Part shown: piece by piece, positions 6,747 to 13,785 of the stretch
Numbering within the stretch: the stretch's first letter is position 1
Layout of the letters: each line of letters begins with the position of its first letter
Origin: DASYXW01 sp035934405
GTDB taxonomy: Bacteria > Acidobacteriota > Terriglobia > UBA7540
Reading direction: 5' to 3'
Length of the DNA stretch: 16,548 bases
NCBI GenBank assembly: GCA_035934405.1
Contig: DASYXW010000099.1
Coordinates: 1 to 16,548 of the forward strand
The notes under the pieces: model-generated
Database searches by the model: none
Told to the model about the DNA's origin: nothing
The model's input: only the letters and a program-made list of their open reading frames with translations
Made by a program: the position numbers and the translations under genes

Positions 6747-9700
6747 TCAAAAGATCGTGTTCCCGGAAGTACCATCGGGATTCAATCCGCCGGTCGCCGC
6801 GAGCGAGATGAACATGTATTGCTGACGCTGGCTGGGCGTGGCCTGCAAATAGGACGGCACACCTGCCGCAAGGGGCGCAATGGAATAGGGCGCGGTCAAC
6901 GCCATGAACCGCGTGTCTAAAAGCCCGAACTCCATCGACCCGGAACGGTAATGGGGCTGGCGTTCAACGACCTCACAGACGACGTTCGTGAGCCCCACCT
7001 GGCCGGTGGAAAGATCCGGTACGAGCGGGTGGTTCAGCCACACAAAGTCACCCAGCTCGACCGGCAAGGTTGCGAGTTGCGTGCGCACCCGGTACTGTGG
7101 CGTGCCGAAGGCGTGCCGCCGGAAGACGCGGTCCGCCAGCACAAAAGCTCGCAGCATTCCGCCCCGCTCGATGCGAAGGCCGTTGGCCTCCGTCTGTGCC
7201 TTGAACTGCTGCCGGTACTGCGCAACCGACGACGCCTGCTGGAAAGTGACTTCCTGAGCATACTGCCGCGCCGCCGTCTCCCTTTGGGAATCGTCCACGC
7301 CAAAGCGCACCGTCAGGAAATTGATAACGGGCAGGCGTGCGAAATCCGGTATGCCCATGACGTTCGTCTGGTTGAAGGCCATCACCGGGTTTGCCGCCTG
7401 CGGTGACTTCATGGACTTCAGCGACAAACGGCCGTCGGCGCGCGCGATGGCATACAGACCCAGCACTTTCAAGATTTGGTCTTCCAGCCACCCTTTGGCA
7501 TCCACGGGCCGGGTGATCTTGAATTCGAACCAGTCGCCGGAAAACGGACCATCGCGCAGTGCCGTGATTCCTGGAACGTCGAGGTACGGGTTGGGGTTGA
7601 TCAGGGTCGTTGGATGAGTGGGATCGTAGATCGCCCAGGCGCTCGCGGGCACGGAGGGATCTTGGCCTACCCCGAGCTCGTTTTGCATCGCAGCCAGGTA
7701 AAGATCAAGCGGATTGCCGCTGATCCAACGCGGGTTCTGATCGCTCACGGCAAAGGCGTTCGAGGTGACGGCGACGCCCGACGGTTGCGCCGGGGAGGGC
7801 TGGCCAATGGTCCACGCGACCGGGCCGCCGTTCAGCCAGAGCTGTGCGCCGGCCGTGAAGCGCTGAACGTCGGCGCTCTCGATGGTCAACTTCCCATTTG
7901 CGGTGAAACCCGTGGCGGTAATTTGCCGCGTCTCGACCGTCACAAAGTCGCCGAGCGCTTGGCCGGGGAACCCCATGCGGAGTTGCGCGACTCTGCCCAC
8001 GAAGTTCGATTGCGACGCCAGCCCCTTGACGACGCCGCCGGGGTCGATAGATTCGACATGCAGCGCCGCCACCGAAGAGTGGCCGTCGAGTTCCTGGGCG
8101 CTTGCGCTCTGCCCTTCTGGGGTGATGAGGTAGGGCAGCGTCTGGGGATTCGTGGCCACGCTCAGCAGCAGGCTTGGGTTCATGGCCGTGATCCAGAACC
8201 ACGCCGTTCCCGACAGCATGGGCCAAACCTCGAACTCGTAGGGTAAGGCCCGCGCCGCGAGCGAATACCCAAGCAGCGAGCCGTCGCCCGTCGTTGACCG
8301 GACCGTGCGCTGGTCGGTAATCAGCGCGGTCAGCACATTGTCGATGCTGCCGGCCACGCTCGCGAAGTAAGCCGACACCGCCGGAACGTCATGCAGGACG
8401 AGGAGCGCGAGAATCATGCCCCACGTCCCTTCCTGCCACACCGAAAGCGGTGAACCCGAATAACCGCCGGACGAGTCGTTGTATGGCTTGAAGCCACTGA
8501 ACGGCGTCTGCTGGGTGTAGGCTTCATTCCAGCTTGTGGTCCCGTTCGACAGGACGATGGTCTGTCCCGTCAAATAGAACTTCTGATAGGCAAACTGTGC
8601 GCACTGTGCGGCCAGGTCGTCGCGCCCGACGGCATGACAAAGCAACGCCGACCAGGCGCCCGAGGCGTCCAGAGCCTGCGACGTATCCAGGGTGGAACCC
8701 GTCACGCCCTGCGCGAAGTGTCCTGGGTCCGCGCCGGGCGCGATGTATAGATTCGCCAGCACCCTGGTCTGGACGCTGTCCGCGATGGACGAAACCTGCG
8801 TCGCTGTCGAACCCAAAGCAGCCGCCTGTGCGCTACTGACCGCACTGGACTTGAGAAGCTGAGTGGCAGCGGTCGGCAGAACCAGCGCGGCACGTTTGAA
8901 GGCAAAGTAAATGTCCACCTGGTGTTCCGTGGAAACCGCGGTTTGCAGCCCGGGCAAGAACTGGTACCCGGGATCCTGATATTTCCCGTAGCCCAGGTAA
9001 AAGAGTCCGTTGGTCAAGTCGTTCGCGGTCGACTGGAGCGTTAGCAGGAAATTCAGCATGCGTTGGAGATAAAGCGCCGGCGAGTAATCAAGCGACATCG
9101 CCATGTAAACAGCGTAGGCGTAACAGACCCAAGCCATGGCGCCGGCGCGAATGTAGGCCTGATCAATCTGGCCGTAGTAGGTGTCGTAAGAAAAACTCAG
9201 TGAGTTCGCCGGCTGCAGAGAGCCCACGCTGAGGTTATCCAGGTAAAAGTCGCCCAGGTAGTTCAGCGTGACTTTGTAACTGTTGATTGAGGTGATCGTC
9301 GCACCGCTCACCAGCGAGGAGACAAGAGAGGTCAGATTCAGTAGGTTGACTCGCCAGTTGTTGCCAACGAACCCGATGGGAACGGTGATCATCCGCGTCG
9401 TTGCATTGTAGGTCGCTGGGCCTAACGCGTTATTATTGACCTGGATGTCCGTCACTTTGCCGTTGTTCGTAGTGACGCCGATATCCGCCGTCCAGAAATT
9501 GGTAGAGGGCGAAGTGTCATAATGCTCGAAACTGAGCTCGGTGTCGGCACTGTCAGGGAAGCCCGCTCCCGCATAGGTGAAGGTTGCGCCCGCGGCCGTC
9601 GAGTGAAACTTGATGATGTTGCCGGCGCCATAGGGCGGCTCCTGTGGAGTCACTGAGTTGGCGGCCACGTTTGAGACCGTTCCGTTCAGCGGCGTCCAGC

Positions 9701-10778
9701 GATTTGTCAAGCCGTCTTCGGCGTTCTCGAGCACCTTCGATGCCAAGTAGCCGGGGTTATCGAGCAGGTTATTGAGCTGTTTGACCGCCTTGTTGGCGGC
9801 GGTGAAATTTCCCGCCTGGCAGCACGCGATAATGAAAAGGGCGTCGTCGTAAATAAAACTGCGGTTCTGAAGCGCCGGAGAGTTGGTTGCAGTCACGTCG
9901 GGCACGTAGAGCGGATCCGATGTGGGCACCGTGAACGACCGCGCCAGACCCTCGTAAACAGCGAGGTTCTGAAGCGACGTGAAGACCAGTGTGGGGCCGA
10001 CGACGGGATCGTTGTAAAGAATGTGCAGAGTCATCGTCCCCGCGGCTGGGATGACGCTCGATCCACATCGCGCATGGTGTCCATCCTGCACGATGATGGG
10101 AATGTTGTCTTCCTGTAGGTACTCGATGTCCGTCTTCGAATACACCCGGCCGAAATACGCGGACAGCTTCTGGCCTACCCCGGTATTGGAATGCGCCACC
10201 CAGCCGATCGGCAGCGTGGCAAAAGATGCGCCCGAGGCCGGCTGCTGGACCGTCGCGGGGTACAGCACGGCGATGACTGCGCCGGCATTGATGTTCGGCA
10301 CGCTCCACGTGGCCGTCCCGCTGCCGAGGGACGTGAGCGGCGAACTGCCCTGGTAGTAGAACTGGTCCGTGCGAGCGAAGACGTCGACACGATAGCCGGC
10401 CGGCGCCTGGAGTAGGGAAAAGCACCGGCCCGACACCGTCTGAAGCCCGGCGTTCTGGAAGGTGTTGAGCAGCAGGTTCCCTTGCGGCAGTCCCTGGGGC
10501 GAGAAGTTGATTGGAAATCCATCCGGCCCGGGGGCGCCGTCGGCCGTGACGCCCGGTGGTGGATCGATGACGATGTTCTCAACCGTAGTCTGCGGGAATG
10601 TGGAGAAGTCCGGGGTTGAGACGATCCCGCATTCGGTAAACTGGGCTGTCGTCATCGTGCCGGTGGCGTCGCCCTGCCAGCCGGCGATCGGCGCATTCTG
10701 GCGCGAATAGAGCCACGCCAGCGTCTGCTTGACATCGCTCCAGAAGTCGCCGGGATAATATTGCGCTACGCTCGCCAT
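6747..10778 (-). CDS. Giant glycosidase-tail hub chimera
   Basis: 1343 aa. (1) Residues 1-290 are beta-rich and unassigned. (2) Residues 300-880 look like an (alpha/alpha)6 six-hairpin glycosidase: IYDDALFI (309-316), AYIRAGAMAWVCYAY (541-555), STEHQVDIYFAFKRA (616-630), WQEGTWGM (781-788) and EFEVWPMLSGTAWFWI (848-863). Candidate acids are D311/D312, E618, E783, E848 and E850. (3) Within it, residues 350-520 form a jelly-roll-like insert ending GDFYLDNLSVG, typical of carbohydrate-binding modules. (4) Residues 890-1343 resemble a phage central tail hub: FVGRVAQLRMGFPG, LTIESADVQRF, WLEDQILKVLGLYAIARADG, then GDFVWLNHP with CEVVERQPHY. The likely role is a tail-tip hub that also cuts a cell-surface glycan. 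The preceding 58-aa gene looks like the missing hub N-terminus, in another frame. ATG at 10778 has only a distant AAGAGG. The family of part 2 is inferred from motif style. Confidence 0.75.
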   Translation of the reverse strand: MASVAQYYPGDFWSDVKQTLAWLYSRQNAPIAGWQGDATGTMTTAQFTECGIVSTPDFSTFPQTTVENIVIDPPPGVTADGAPGPDGFPINFSPQGLPQGNLLLNTFQNAGLQTVSGRCFSLLQAPAGYRVDVFARTDQFYYQGSSPLTSLGSGTATWSVPNINAGAVIAVLYPATVQQPASGASFATLPIGWVAHSNTGVGQKLSAYFGRVYSKTDIEYLQEDNIPIIVQDGHHARCGSSVIPAAGTMTLHILYNDPVVGPTLVFTSLQNLAVYEGLARSFTVPTSDPLYVPDVTATNSPALQNRSFIYDDALFIIACCQAGNFTAANKAVKQLNNLLDNPGYLASKVLENAEDGLTNRWTPLNGTVSNVAANSVTPQEPPYGAGNIIKFHSTAAGATFTYAGAGFPDSADTELSFEHYDTSPSTNFWTADIGVTTNNGKVTDIQVNNNALGPATYNATTRMITVPIGFVGNNWRVNLLNLTSLVSSLVSGATITSINSYKVTLNYLGDFYLDNLSVGSLQPANSLSFSYDTYYGQIDQAYIRAGAMAWVCYAYAVYMAMSLDYSPALYLQRMLNFLLTLQSTANDLTNGLFYLGYGKYQDPGYQFLPGLQTAVSTEHQVDIYFAFKRAALVLPTAATQLLKSSAVSSAQAAALGSTATQVSSIADSVQTRVLANLYIAPGADPGHFAQGVTGSTLDTSQALDASGAWSALLCHAVGRDDLAAQCAQFAYQKFYLTGQTIVLSNGTTSWNEAYTQQTPFSGFKPYNDSSGGYSGSPLSVWQEGTWGMILALLVLHDVPAVSAYFASVAGSIDNVLTALITDQRTVRSTTGDGSLLGYSLAARALPYEFEVWPMLSGTAWFWITAMNPSLLLSVATNPQTLPYLITPEGQSASAQELDGHSSVAALHVESIDPGGVVKGLASQSNFVGRVAQLRMGFPGQALGDFVTVETRQITATGFTANGKLTIESADVQRFTAGAQLWLNGGPVAWTIGQPSPAQPSGVAVTSNAFAVSDQNPRWISGNPLDLYLAAMQNELGVGQDPSVPASAWAIYDPTHPTTLINPNPYLDVPGITALRDGPFSGDWFEFKITRPVDAKGWLEDQILKVLGLYAIARADGRLSLKSMKSPQAANPVMAFNQTNVMGIPDFARLPVINFLTVRFGVDDSQRETAARQYAQEVTFQQASSVAQYRQQFKAQTEANGLRIERGGMLRAFVLADRVFRRHAFGTPQYRVRTQLATLPVELGDFVWLNHPLVPDLSTGQVGLTNVVCEVVERQPHYRSGSMEFGLLDTRFMALTAPYSIAPLAAGVPSYLQATPSQRQQYMFISLAATGGLNPDGTSGNTIF

Positions 10779-10797
10779 ACCGTCTGCCGTCTACCTC

Positions 10798-10974
10798 TTA
10801 AGTACCGTATCCTCCCACGCCGTATTCCGTCACCCCGTATCCCCCGACCGTCACATTGGCGGTCGTCGTAAAACTTGCCAGGAGCAACGCGAAGTCCGGA
10901 ACTTCGAACACGTACAGTGGCTGCTTCTGCTGCTGGGCCAGCGCGTTCGTCCAGTTCTGATTCCCCTGTATCAT
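10798..10974 (-). CDS. Hub N-terminus-like peptide (58 aa)
   Basis: 58 aa: MIQGNQNWTNALAQQQKQPL, then YVFEVPDFALLLASF, ending GGYGVTEYGVGGYGT. The LYVFEVPDF block is the kind of first strand expected at the start of a tail hub protein, and the glycine/tyrosine-rich end would normally lead into the hub's ITPEGQxxxxxELxGxSS strand. That strand is instead found at residue about 885 of the next gene. ATG at 10974 has an AGG 8 nt upstream and lies 17 nt after the previous stop. The peptide and the giant gene are separated by 19 bp and a frame change (reading frames differ by one). It is either a hub exposed as two pieces by insertion of the glycosidase module, or an independent small tail protein. 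Confidence 0.6.
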   Translation of the reverse strand: MIQGNQNWTNALAQQQKQPLYVFEVPDFALLLASFTTTANVTVGGYGVTEYGVGGYGT

Positions 10975-10991
10975 CGGCGACCTGCCAGCGG

Positions 10992-11375
10992 TCAGGACAC
11001 CACCTGACGAAACTTGACCTTGAACGAGTACTTGCCGGGACTCTTGTAAGCCGCGTTCCAGTTCGTGTCCTCCAACCAATAGTTCGTGAATGCGGCCTGC
11101 GAGCTGTCCGGGTAGTAACTGAACGGGCCCCCGTTCATCGCGTATTGCATGAACGACGACCATGACGTGACGTCGGCGCCGCTCAAGATCCAGTCCATTT
11201 CCAGCGTCTCGAACTGGTCAAGGCGCTCAAAAATCGACTCGCGCACGCCCGCGCTTGAAACGTTGTCGTGACGGGTGGCCTCATAGACGTAAGCCGGCAT
11301 GCGGCGCGGCGGATATTGGAAGTTCAGCGTTACCGGCCCTATCCCCGCAGTGTAAACGATCTTGGGATACGCCAT
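10992..11375 (-). CDS. Tail protein, distal tail position (127 aa)
   Basis: 127 aa, opening MAYPKIVYTAGIGPVTLNFQ. A middle FERLDQFETLEMDWILSG and an end YSFKVKFRQVVS give a beta-strand-rich protein of the size of a minor tail component. It lies directly between the tape-measure-like gene and the hub genes, where siphoviruses place the distal tail protein; function is inferred from position only. ATG at 11375 is preceded by CAGGG at 6 nt. A longer frame from 11429 runs into the leader and is rejected. It is the first gene after the internal promoter and leader hairpin. Confidence 0.65.
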   Translation of the reverse strand: MAYPKIVYTAGIGPVTLNFQYPPRRMPAYVYEATRHDNVSSAGVRESIFERLDQFETLEMDWILSGADVTSWSSFMQYAMNGGPFSYYPDSSQAAFTNYWLEDTNWNAAYKSPGKYSFKVKFRQVVS

Positions 11376-11427
11376 CGGAAACCCTGGTACTCTTGCTGTA
11401 TATACTACTAAGTACCTATCTGACGCC

Positions 11428-11483
11428 AAAAAACACCCGCGCTCCAGATTCGGTATATCCGAACCCGGTCAAACCTGCGCGGG
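11428..11483 (-). terminator. Leader hairpin with U-tract (terminator/attenuator-like)
   Basis: On the minus-strand transcript CCCGCGC (11483-11477) pairs with GCGCGGG (11442-11436), enclosing a second stem TTCGG-ATATA-CCGAA (11463-11449). It is followed by TG and six T (11433-11428). It lies downstream of the promoter and upstream of the 127-aa tail gene, an attenuator position. The 34-nt region between the outer arms is larger than in a simple terminator, so strength is uncertain. Confidence 0.45.
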
Positions 11484-11501
11484 AAGATTGCTTAAGATCC
11501 T

Positions 11502-11529
11502 ATTCTACACCCAGTACTTTTATTGTCAA
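11502..11529 (-). promoter_or_regulatory. Sigma70-type promoter
   Basis: Minus strand: -35 TTGACA (11524-11529, perfect) and -10 TAGAAT (11502-11507, one mismatch to TATAAT), spacer 16 bp, within locally AT-rich DNA. A start near 11494 would give a leader of about 120 nt before the ATG at 11375. It would let tail-tip and hub genes be transcribed independently of the head/tube genes. Confidence 0.6.
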
Positions 11530-11611
11530 GTATTATTTTAGTAAATAGTTGGGTTTCTCCCACCATGCTGATATATCGAGACTTATATGACACGCGTATC
11601 GTGCACACCCG

Positions 11612-12373
11612 TCAGTGCCCCGCCGGTGCGCTACGCTTCGTGTGGCTCGCCACCAGCCGCAGGTCCTGCTGCTCGACGCCCGTGTTGATGACCTGCGTAA
11701 GCCATTGAGCCGCTTGCGGCTCTCCCATGACGAGCACGGTGACGTTCCCGCCCACCGGCGCAGCCGCCGATCCCAAGGCAAGTGCTTCCGTCGTCCCCGC
11801 GATGCCAGCACCGGCGCTCCCCGGTTGATAGGATCCGGCTCGCGCCGAGCTAGGGCCGCTGACCCCCGTTCCGGCGCCCGGAAGCGCCCTACTGAGGCCT
11901 CCGGCCACCGCGCCGATGCTTCCCCAGATCGCCGCCGCCTTGAAAGCATTGGCGGAACCTGACGTGTCTCCCACTGCCAGCAGGTAGAACCCAAGTCCCA
12001 TGCTACGCAGCGCCTGAATGACGGACTCCCCTGCGATTGCCGCCGTGGTTGCCCGCAGCGCCTGGTCCATCTCCGCACTGAATGACTTGGCGTAAACCAG
12101 CGCCAGGGCGATATTCATGCCCATGCCTTCCGCCAGCCGGTCGAAAGTGAGGCCGGCAATGTCCCGCAGCCCCGCCAGCCCGTCGCCCACCGAGAGAAGC
12201 TGGTTCTGAAAGTCTCCGCCCCAGCTTGCCACGTCCTTCTGCACCAGCCGGAACTCTTCCTTTACCGAACTTAATTGGCTTGACGTGCTGGTGCGAAAAT
12301 GCTCCAGCGCCCCTTGCGCCTTGGAAGGGTCACCCGAGATTTCGAACAGCAGTCCGAGAGTGTTGTTAGCCAT
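11612..12373 (-). CDS. Tape-measure-like protein, very short (253 aa)
   Basis: 253 aa. The N-terminal LGLLFEISGDPSKAQGALEH (about residue 6 onward), followed by a coiled TSTSSQLSSVKEEFRLVQKD, is typical of tape-measure N-termini. A helical amphipathic centre with DQALRATTAAIAGESVIQAL follows, then a hydrophobic glycine/alanine segment (AAIWGSIGAVAGGLSRAL) that may be the membrane-inserting part. The end is low-complexity and polar. Tape-measure proteins of siphoviruses usually run from several hundred to over a thousand residues; this is near the size found in compact gene transfer agents, implying a short tail. It is located after the chaperone frames and before the distal tail and hub genes, as expected. 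ATG at 12373 has no clear Shine-Dalgarno; a heptamer hairpin lies immediately upstream. Confidence 0.7.
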   Translation of the reverse strand: MANNTLGLLFEISGDPSKAQGALEHFRTSTSSQLSSVKEEFRLVQKDVASWGGDFQNQLLSVGDGLAGLRDIAGLTFDRLAEGMGMNIALALVYAKSFSAEMDQALRATTAAIAGESVIQALRSMGLGFYLLAVGDTSGSANAFKAAAIWGSIGAVAGGLSRALPGAGTGVSGPSSARAGSYQPGSAGAGIAGTTEALALGSAAAPVGGNVTVLVMGEPQAAQWLTQVINTGVEQQDLRLVASHTKRSAPAGH

Positions 12374-12383
12374 ATTTGGAACA

Positions 12384-12444
12384 GTCGAAGGTCAAAGGTC
12401 TAAAGTCGAAGGAAGACTTTCGACCTTCAACTTTCGACTCTTGA
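12384..12444. repeat. Inverted heptamer array (GTCGAAG / CTTTCGA)
   Basis: Left arm GTCGAAG, GTCAAAG, GTCTAAA, GTCGAAG (12384-12411), five spacer bases, then right arm CTTTCGA, CCTTCAA, CTTTCGA, CTCTTGA (12417-12444). The arms are largely complementary, so a long imperfect hairpin can form. The right arm encodes the last residues and stop region of the second chaperone frame. Confidence 0.8.
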
Positions 12445-12654
12445 CTGCTCTTCCTTCCACCGCCACAGCGTCACGGCCGCGGCCAGATCGAGTTGCAAAG
12501 CCATCGTGAGGTCCCGAGTCCCGAATCCCGAATCCCGAATCCCGAGCAGGTCGCTGGGACGGCATCCCCACGTCTCCGCCACCTGCCCCAGCAGAAGAAG
12601 CTGGTCCGGGTGTTCAGTCACGAAAGGCGCCGAGGTCGTTCGTCGGCCCCGCAC
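12427..12654 (-). CDS. Second tail-assembly-chaperone-like frame (T-like)
   Basis: 75 codons from GTG 12654. The core HPDQLLLLGQVAETWGCRPS, followed by DLLGI and, after a repeat-encoded insert, MALQLDLAAAVTLWRWKEEQ, is like the short helical chaperone extension that phages and gene transfer agents encode after the main chaperone. It overlaps the upstream frame by 41 bp and is in the +1 frame relative to it. Its reading frame stays open upstream to a TGA at 12714-12712, so a shift anywhere in 12711-12614 would fuse the two. Expression may therefore be by frameshift, or by initiation at GTG 12654, for which the repeat-derived AGGGGACAGGG could serve as ribosome site. A heptamer array encodes RDSGFGTRD within it. 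Confidence 0.6.
   Translation of the reverse strand: MRGRRTTSAPFVTEHPDQLLLLGQVAETWGCRPSDLLGIRDSGFGTRDLTMALQLDLAAAVTLWRWKEEQSRVES
12511..12545. repeat. Heptamer array inside coding sequence (GTCCCGA/ATCCCGA x5)
   Basis: GTCCCGA twice, then ATCCCGA three times, with no gaps (35 nt). It lies inside the second chaperone-like frame between the DLLGI helix and MALQLDL helix, encoding RDSGFGTRD-type residues at what looks like a hinge. Confidence 0.85.
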
Positions 12655-13060
12655 CCCCTGTCCCCTGTCCCCTGTCCCCTGTCCCCTGTATTTCCCCCAC
12701 CGCCCATCGAATCACAAAATTGGCGTCTTCCATGTCGAGTAACTCCGGAGAAATCTCTCCCGGGCCGGGATTTGTCGAAAGGCGCGGCTGCACAAACACT
12801 TCCTGGAGCAACGGCACCATCCAGTCCGCCAGCGCCCGCAAATCCTCCGCAGTTTGAACGAAGGCGCTTCCCGCGCCCGGCCCGCCGTTCTGCGCCCGAG
12901 CCGCCAGCGACGTCGGCAATTGCCCGTGAAACAAAAACCACATCGGCGTCGGACGCCGCAGCAGCACCGCGCGGCCGAGTTTCGGCAGCACCACGCGCTC
13001 CGGCTCGCCGCGGCCGTTCGCCTCACGGAAATCTTCTGCGCTCGCAATGTGATTCTCCAT
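12614..13060 (-). CDS. Tail assembly chaperone-like protein (G-like)
   Basis: 148 aa from ATG 13060 (AGGGGAA upstream). Conserved-looking blocks are VVLPKLGRAVLLRRPTPMWF, SLAARAQNG, ADWMVPLLQEVFVQPRLS and DMEDANFVIRWAVGEI. This matches the main tail assembly chaperone found between tube and tape-measure genes, which coats the tape measure during tail polymerisation. After residue about 123 the translation becomes repeat-derived (QGTGDRGQGTGG) because five CCCCTGT heptamers lie here. The final residues are a shadow of the second frame, so the meaningful protein ends near the array. The arrangement equals the G and G-T pair of siphoviruses. Confidence 0.65.
   Translation of the reverse strand: MENHIASAEDFREANGRGEPERVVLPKLGRAVLLRRPTPMWFLFHGQLPTSLAARAQNGGPGAGSAFVQTAEDLRALADWMVPLLQEVFVQPRLSTNPGPGEISPELLDMEDANFVIRWAVGEIQGTGDRGQGTGGAGPTNDLGAFRD
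12655..12689. repeat. Perfect heptamer array CCCCTGT x5 in chaperone overlap
   Basis: Five identical CCCCTGT units without gap (35 nt), located inside the end of the G-like frame and just upstream of the GTG of the T-like frame. Since 7 is not a multiple of 3, each unit gained or lost changes the reading frame. Removing one unit (7 = +1 modulo 3) would place the G-like frame in register with the T-like frame. Confidence 0.95.
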
Positions 13061-13090
13061 GCGGTTCCCCTGTTTTTTGAAAAGTGTTTA

Positions 13091-13155
13091 GTGGCTAGTG
13101 GCGAGTGGCTAGAACACTAGCTGCCCTCCACTAACCACTAGCCCCTAACCACTGC
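13091..13155. repeat. Inverted heptamer array (GTGGCTA / CCACTAA)
   Basis: GTGGCTA, GTGGCGA, GTGGCTA (13091-13111), a 16-nt middle, then CCACTAA, CCACTAG, CCCCTAA, CCACTGC (13128-13155). The arms are complementary and would form a hairpin in the transcript between the tail tube and chaperone genes. It fills nearly the whole gap. Confidence 0.85.
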
Positions 13156-13158
13156 TTC

Positions 13159-13770
13159 TTACGTCTGTCGGTAAAACTGCCCCACCCGGTCCCCCTGCGT
13201 CCGGCTCAGGACCGCGAGGCCGTCGAATCGGACCTTATACACAGCCTCTTTCGTGCGCGTAAAGCCGATCTGAAACGGGTCCTTGGCGTAGGCGTTGTAG
13301 AGGCACGCCACCATGAACTTGCCCGGCGCGCTGAATCCACGCCGCGGCGAAACCAGCGCCACGGAGGCTTGCGGCACCGTCACGAGCCCCCCCACCGTGA
13401 TCTCCTCATAGCTCTGCGCCCCTGCGGGCAGGCCGGTGTCTGTCCCCGAACTGAAGCTGGCGTGCGCCAGCGCCTTCGAAATCTTCCCGAGCGACGACTC
13501 TTTCAGCGTCAACTCGATATAGGCGGATTCCGCCGTCATCACCGCATCCACCGGCGCGGTTTCCTGGTCGATCGCAATCTCCTCGATCTTGGCTTCCATG
13601 TGGAACGTGGCTGCGCCTTCGGAGGCGCCCATCGCGAACGGCGTCCCTCCCTGGGGGTTGCCGTTCGCGTCCACCAGCAGCCGTGCTCCCGTTGCCGGCG
13701 CCTGCACGCCATACCAGAGATACCCTGTGCCCTGGTGAATGTCCGGTACCGTAATCGTGAAGCTGGCCAT
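13159..13770 (-). CDS. Major tail (tube) protein-like
   Basis: 203 aa from ATG 13770, preceded by GAGGA at 7 nt. It is beta-rich throughout: MASFTITVPDIHQGTGYLWY, FHMEAKIEEIAIDQETAPVD, AYIELTLKESSLGKISKAL, QSYEEITVGGLVTVPQASVA and AVYKVRFDGLAVLSR. A DxAYIELTLKE-like strand with later DPFQIGFTRT and KVRFDGLAVL fits tail-tube proteins. Position between the terminator-like and chaperone-like genes is the canonical siphovirus slot. A longer ATG at 13791 lies in the repeat region and is rejected. The gene is bounded on both sides by heptamer arrays. Confidence 0.7.
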   Translation of the reverse strand: MASFTITVPDIHQGTGYLWYGVQAPATGARLLVDANGNPQGGTPFAMGASEGAATFHMEAKIEEIAIDQETAPVDAVMTAESAYIELTLKESSLGKISKALAHASFSSGTDTGLPAGAQSYEEITVGGLVTVPQASVALVSPRRGFSAPGKFMVACLYNAYAKDPFQIGFTRTKEAVYKVRFDGLAVLSRTQGDRVGQFYRQT

Positions 13771-13785
13771 GTCGCTGTCCTCGAA

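Larger units (their letters stand above)
11376..11611. other. 236-bp regulatory gap inside virion operon
   Basis: The longest untranslated gap between tail genes. It is AT-rich near 11500-11560. On the minus strand it carries, in order, a near-consensus promoter, a stem with a U-tract, and the ribosome site of the 127-aa tail gene. No coding frame is supported. Confidence 0.6.

Noticed and set aside
7476..8246. Plus-strand ORF of 256 codons within the giant hub gene
   Set aside because: It lies antisense to recognisable hub sequence. High GC leaves such frames open; the translation is arginine/glycine/histidine-rich noise.
12493..13080. Plus-strand ORF of 195 codons across the chaperone genes
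   Set aside because: It translates the heptamers into a proline-rich low-complexity chain; the opposite strand carries the coherent chaperone-like frames.
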